From: Candidatus Gaiellasilicea maunaloa
GTDB lineage: Bacteria; Actinomycetota; Thermoleophilia; Gaiellales; Gaiellaceae
Assembly: GCA_024330215.1 (NCBI GenBank)
Contig: JANDLU010000003.1
Span: 1-64,000, forward strand
Length of the DNA stretch: 64,000 nucleotides
Direction of reading: 5' to 3'
The translations under genes were made by a program, and so were the position numbers. Numbering within the stretch: the first letter of the stretch is position 1; every line of letters starts with the position of its first letter. The notes under the pieces were generated by a model, which worked only from the letters and a program-made list of their open reading frames with translations, was not told the origin of the DNA and made no database searches. Positions 61,045 to 64,000 of this stretch are shown piece after piece.

Positions 61045-62013
61045 GTGGTGCGCATCGGCCAGGCCGGACTCGGCTACTGGGGCACGAACCTCGTCCGCAA
61101 CTTCGACGACCTCGCCGAGCTGATCTGGCTCTGCGACGCATCGGAGGAGCTGCGAGCCCAGTTCGCGCAGCGCCATCCGCAGGCCCGCGTGACAGGCGAC
61201 TTCGCGGAGCTGCTGGCCGATCCGGAGCTCGACGCCGTCGTGATCGCGACGCCGGTGCCGACGCATCACGCGCTCGCAAAGCAGGCGCTCGAGGCCGGCA
61301 AGCACGTCTTCGTCGAGAAACCGCCGGCGATGAAGGGCGCGGAGATGGAGGAGCTCGTGCGGCTGGCGGCGGAGCGCGACCTCGTGCTGATGCCCGGGCA
61401 CTTGCTCCTCTACCACCCGGGCGTCCGCAAGCTGAAGGAGCTCGTCGACTCGGGCGAGCTCGGCGACATCCTCTGCGTCTACTCGAATCGGCAGAACCTC
61501 GGGATCATCCGCCGCGACGAGAATGCGCTCTGGTCGCTCGGCGTGCACGACCTCTCGGTGATCCTCTACCTGGTCGGCGAGGAACCGGAGGAGGCCGTCG
61601 CGAACGGGAACGCCTTCCTCAATCCGGGCGTCGAGGACGTCGTCTTCTGCTACCTCCGCTTCCCCTCCGGGAAGATCGCGCACATGCACCTCTCCTGGCT
61701 CGATCCGCACAAGATGCGCAAGCTGACCGTGGTCGGAAACGAGAAGATGGCCGTCTTCGACGACATGGAGCTCGAGCGCAAGGTGACGATCTACGAGAAG
61801 GCTCCCTGGGAGCCCGCGGGCACCTACGGCGAGTGGCGGACCCGCACCGGCGACATCTTCAGCCCCAAGATCCCGAACGACGAGCCGTTGCGGCTCGAGT
61901 GCGAGCACTTCCTGCGCCTCGTCGAGCAGGGCCCGGGCGACCACCGGGAGGCGCGCGACGGGCTCACGGTCGTGCGCGCGCTCGACCGGCTGACCGAGAG
62001 TCTCCGTGGCTGA
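61045..62013 (+). CDS. Gfo/Idh/MocA oxidoreductase (WbpB/WlbA-like)
   Basis: 322 residues from GTG 61045 (or 61048). VRIGQAGLGYWGTNLVRNFDDL, VVIATPVPTHHALAKQALEAGKHVFVEKPPAMKGAEMEEL (EKP motif) and MPGHLLLYHPGVRKLKEL; a sugar-binding domain follows with LWSLGVHDLSVILYL. In the WbpA-B-E-D pathway such an enzyme oxidises C3 of UDP-GlcNAcA before transamination. One base after the dehydrogenase stop. Confidence 0.9.
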   Translation: MVRIGQAGLGYWGTNLVRNFDDLAELIWLCDASEELRAQFAQRHPQARVTGDFAELLADPELDAVVIATPVPTHHALAKQALEAGKHVFVEKPPAMKGAEMEELVRLAAERDLVLMPGHLLLYHPGVRKLKELVDSGELGDILCVYSNRQNLGIIRRDENALWSLGVHDLSVILYLVGEEPEEAVANGNAFLNPGVEDVVFCYLRFPSGKIAHMHLSWLDPHKMRKLTVVGNEKMAVFDDMELERKVTIYEKAPWEPAGTYGEWRTRTGDIFSPKIPNDEPLRLECEHFLRLVEQGPGDHREARDGLTVVRALDRLTESLRG

Positions 62014-62650
62014 CGTGCATCCGAGCGCAATCGTCTATCCGGGGACGGTTCTCGGCGAGGGCGTCAAGGTGCTGGAGAACGCCGTCGTCGGCAAGCAGCC
62101 GACGCTCTCGCCGCGCTCGACTACGAAGCGCGAGCCGCTGCCGCCGGCGAGGATCGGCGACGGCGCGATCGTCTCGACGGGCGCGATCGTCTTCGCCGGG
62201 ACGACGATCGGTGCGCGTGTGATCCTCGGCGACCAGTCGTGCGTCCGCGAGCGAGTCGAGATCGGCGACGACGTGGTCGTCGGCCGCGGCTCCCTCGTCG
62301 AGAACGACACGACGATCGGAGCGCTGACGAAGATCCAGGCCGAGGCCTACATCACTGCCTACTCGACGCTCGAGGACAACGTCTTCATCGCGCCGTGCGT
62401 CGTCACGACGAACGACAACTACATGGGCCGGACCGAGAAGCGCCATGGCGAGATGCGCGGCCCGACGATCAGGCGCGGCGCGCGGGTCGGCGGCGGCGCG
62501 ATCCTCTGTCCCGGGATCGAGATCGGGGAGGAGGCATTCGTCGGCGCCGGTGCGGTCGTGACGAAAGACGTGCCGCCGCGTGCGCTCGTCGTCGGGAATC
62601 CGGCAAGAGTCCTGCGCGAGGTCCCGGAATCCGAGCTGTTGGACCGATGA
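62006..62650 (+). CDS. Hexapeptide-repeat acetyltransferase (WbpD/WlbB-like)
   Basis: 214 residues, GTG start, overlapping the oxidoreductase stop by 8 nt. Left-handed beta-helix repeats: SAIVYPGTVLGEGVKVLENAVVG, ARIGDGAIVSTGAIVFAGTTIGARVILGDQSCVRERVEIGDDVVVGRGSLVEND, VFIAPCVVTTND, GARVGGGAILCPGIEIGEEAFVGAGAVVTKDVPPRALVVGNPARVL. It acetylates an amino sugar, completing UDP-2,3-diacetamido sugar synthesis if a WbpE aminotransferase exists elsewhere. Confidence 0.92.
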   Translation: MADVHPSAIVYPGTVLGEGVKVLENAVVGKQPTLSPRSTTKREPLPPARIGDGAIVSTGAIVFAGTTIGARVILGDQSCVRERVEIGDDVVVGRGSLVENDTTIGALTKIQAEAYITAYSTLEDNVFIAPCVVTTNDNYMGRTEKRHGEMRGPTIRRGARVGGGAILCPGIEIGEEAFVGAGAVVTKDVPPRALVVGNPARVLREVPESELLDR

Positions 62651-62652
62651 CG

Positions 62653-63006
62653 CTAGAGCTGAATCACCGGCTTGAAGCCACCGTAGATCATGCGCTTGCC
62701 GTCGAAGGGCGCCTTGCTCATGTCGGTCTCGAGCCGCGGGTCCCCCATCACCTTCTTGTTGACGGCGTCGCGGTCGCGCTTGGACTTGTAGGTGATCCAC
62801 GAGAAGATCACCGTCTCGCCCTGCTTCAGCTTCACAGCTTTGGTGAACGACGTCAGCTTCCCCACCGGCACGTCGTCGGCGACGCACTCGACGTAGGAGA
62901 GCGCACCGTGCTCCTTCCAGATCTTTCCGGCCTTGCGAGCCATCTTCTTGTACTCCGTCAGCTTCTGCTTCGGAACTGCGACGACGAATCCGTCGACGTA
63001 CGGCAT
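62653..63006 (-). CDS. DUF1428 family protein
   Basis: 117 residues. YVDGFVVAVPKQKLTEYKKMARKAGKIWKEHGALSYVECVADDVPVGKLTSFTKAVKLKQGETVIFSWITYKSKRDRDAVNKKVMGDPR is the DUF1428 ferredoxin-like fold (YbaA). Function unknown. Convergent with the acetyltransferase, 2 nt between stops. The 227 bp upstream (63007-63233) contains no gene or clear element that I can identify. Confidence 0.9.
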   Translation of the reverse strand: MPYVDGFVVAVPKQKLTEYKKMARKAGKIWKEHGALSYVECVADDVPVGKLTSFTKAVKLKQGETVIFSWITYKSKRDRDAVNKKVMGDPRLETDMSKAPFDGKRMIYGGFKPVIQL

Positions 63007-63233
63007 GCGTCAGCCCTCACTCGGGTTGTGGCCAGCTCTGCTCGAACCCTACCCGCAGCTGGCTCAATGACGGTGCGGCGACGCGCGCCGAGACTCATCC
63101 TCCAGCACGTCTCGAGGAGAGTACCTCGGCGAGCGGCGTCCCCGGTGCGCGCCGGCGACTCGCTGGCTCGACACGCCCGGGTCCGGCAGAGTCGCGCAGA
63201 ACGGGGATTGAGGCGGCCGCGTCGTGAATCCGG

Positions 63234-64000
63234 TCAGGCCTTGACGATGGTCAGCTTGTAGCGGCCGCCGCCGCGGGAGCCGAGCTTGACCTGGACGTAG
63301 TAGGTGCCCCGGGTCGGGGCTCGGTACTCGAGGTACTCGCGGGCACCGGGCCGGGCCGACTGGGCGGCGACCCGACCCAGCGAGCCGAAGTGCTCGATGC
63401 TCCTCGCGCCGGGGCGCCAGAAGATCAGGTTCGTATCGACGCCCGCCGGTCCGCGGACGCTCACGTAGACGGGCTGGCCCTTCCGGAGACGAATCGCGTA
63501 GACGTCGTTCTGGTCGTCCCAGAAATCGAGCGTCGCCTGGAAGCGCTGGATCGGCCCCCAGACTGGCGCGGCCTGGGCCCCGAGGTCGTCGTTCGGCTCG
63601 CGCGCGTCGGCCGGTGGCAGCGTGTCGGCGGCGAGCGTGCGGAGCGCGGCGGCGACGTCGAGCCGACCCCAGCCGGTGAGCGCGTCGCGCCGGAGTGCAC
63701 AGGCCCGGCAGCCGGTGCCCGCGTTCACGTCGACGGCCGTGCCGGTGAGGAGCGCGGTCACCTGCTCGGGCCGGAGCGAGGGCCTGAGCGCGATCAGGGC
63801 CGCGGCGGCGGCGCTCACCTGCGGTGCTGCGAACGACGTACCCTCGGCGGCTCGATACTCGTCGGAGCCGCAGCTCGAGTACCCCTGGTCGGCGCACTCC
63901 TTGAACGACGCGGTGAGCGCTCGCGGGAAGGTGGAGAGCAGGCCCTGCCCCGGCGCCGCGAGGTCGTTGTAGATCCGATCGCGGTTCGAGAACGCAGGCG
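63234..64000 (-). CDS. S8 subtilisin-like protease, C-terminal part (runs off the window)
   Basis: Partial gene, 5' end beyond 64000. The upstream codons read AAEGTSFAAPQVSAAAAALIALRPSL, the catalytic-Ser region of subtilases, so the track's GTG at 63818 is internal. After the peptidase end (about 130 residues into the visible part), a pre-peptidase C-terminal-type beta domain follows: EPNDDLGAQAAPVWGPIQRFQATLDFWDDQNDVYAIRLRKGQPVYVSVRGPAGVDTNLIFWRPG...GTYYVQVKLGSRGGGRYKLTIVKA. It is probably secreted and processed. Cys pairs (CADQGYSSC, CRAC) suggest disulfides. Confidence 0.9.
   Translation of the reverse strand, partial: PAFSNRDRIYNDLAAPGQGLLSTFPRALTASFKECADQGYSSCGSDEYRAAEGTSFAAPQVSAAAAALIALRPSLRPEQVTALLTGTAVDVNAGTGCRACALRRDALTGWGRLDVAAALRTLAADTLPPADAREPNDDLGAQAAPVWGPIQRFQATLDFWDDQNDVYAIRLRKGQPVYVSVRGPAGVDTNLIFWRPGARSIEHFGSLGRVAAQSARPGAREYLEYRAPTRGTYYVQVKLGSRGGGRYKLTIVKA

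Overview
The window is high-GC DNA with many GTG and TTG starts, ATGA/GTGA/TTGA stop-start overlaps and dense, nearly gapless genes. The gene content points to Actinomycetota, most likely a deep-branching class such as Thermoleophilia (Gaiellales/Solirubrobacterales-like). Pointers are the fhaA-fhaB-pstP-ftsW-pbpA-pknB block, an actinobacterial-type SufB intein, a caa3-type A-family oxidase and DUF4446/DUF6458 proteins. The class assignment is inference; no rRNA gene is present.

Layout. 0-2.6 kb: a PII-like protein with an altered T-loop, an ammonium transporter and a SIMPL-domain protein. 2.8-5.5 kb: a minus-strand run of an anchored hypothetical protein, DUF4446, HNH nuclease and DUF2199. 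5.6-16.8 kb: a cell-envelope and Ser/Thr phosphorylation region. It holds a polytopic-membrane kinase, two FHA proteins, a PP2C phosphatase, an FtsW/RodA polymerase (apparent CTG start), a class B PBP, a PASTA kinase and D-Ala-D-Ala ligase, with a convergent third kinase. 16.9-21.6 kb: a class III aminotransferase, a DUF4015 glycosidase-like protein, dCTP deaminase, an NAD-binding protein and a secreted repeat protein. 21.6-21.9 kb: a gene-poor structured stretch that looks like a small transcription unit with a 13-codon ORF.

21.9-29.4 kb: sufS-sufU-Rieske, a Lon-N-domain protein, a methyltransferase, EttA, an MFS transporter and a cupin. 29.4-35.8 kb: DUF480, an AAA ATPase, a VapBC-type toxin-antitoxin pair, an animal-type heme peroxidase with an overlapping MBL-fold gene, and a Fic protein with a winged-helix C-terminus behind an array of AACTCCAA half-sites. 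35.8-41.4 kb: sufC-sufB-(three VOC genes)-sufD. sufB carries a 372-residue intein with a homing-endonuclease domain, and the 3' intein end plus the adjacent C-extein are conspicuously AT-rich. 41.4-48.9 kb: SDR, tatA-tatC, two ferritin-like proteins (one with a clear Tat signal), an amidohydrolase, TPR, STAS and a diheme cytochrome c.

48.9-49.6 kb: a REP-associated tyrosine transposase flanked by inverted palindromes; a third copy lies at 20.9 kb. 49.6-54.8 kb: a cytochrome oxidase cluster (ctaC-ctaD, ctaE) interleaved with USP-like proteins. 55.2-58.5 kb: a large multi-PAS/GAF histidine kinase. 58.6 kb: tRNA-Lys(CTT). 58.7-62.7 kb: a UDP-sugar operon (2-epimerase, 6-dehydrogenase, oxidoreductase, acetyltransferase). 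The window ends in DUF1428 and a truncated subtilase.

Main candidates for novelty: the structured 13-codon transcription unit at 21.61-21.84 kb, the mosaic composition around the SufB intein, the Fic operator array, the REP/RAYT unit, the triplicated VOC genes inside the suf operon, and the oxidase/USP interleaving.
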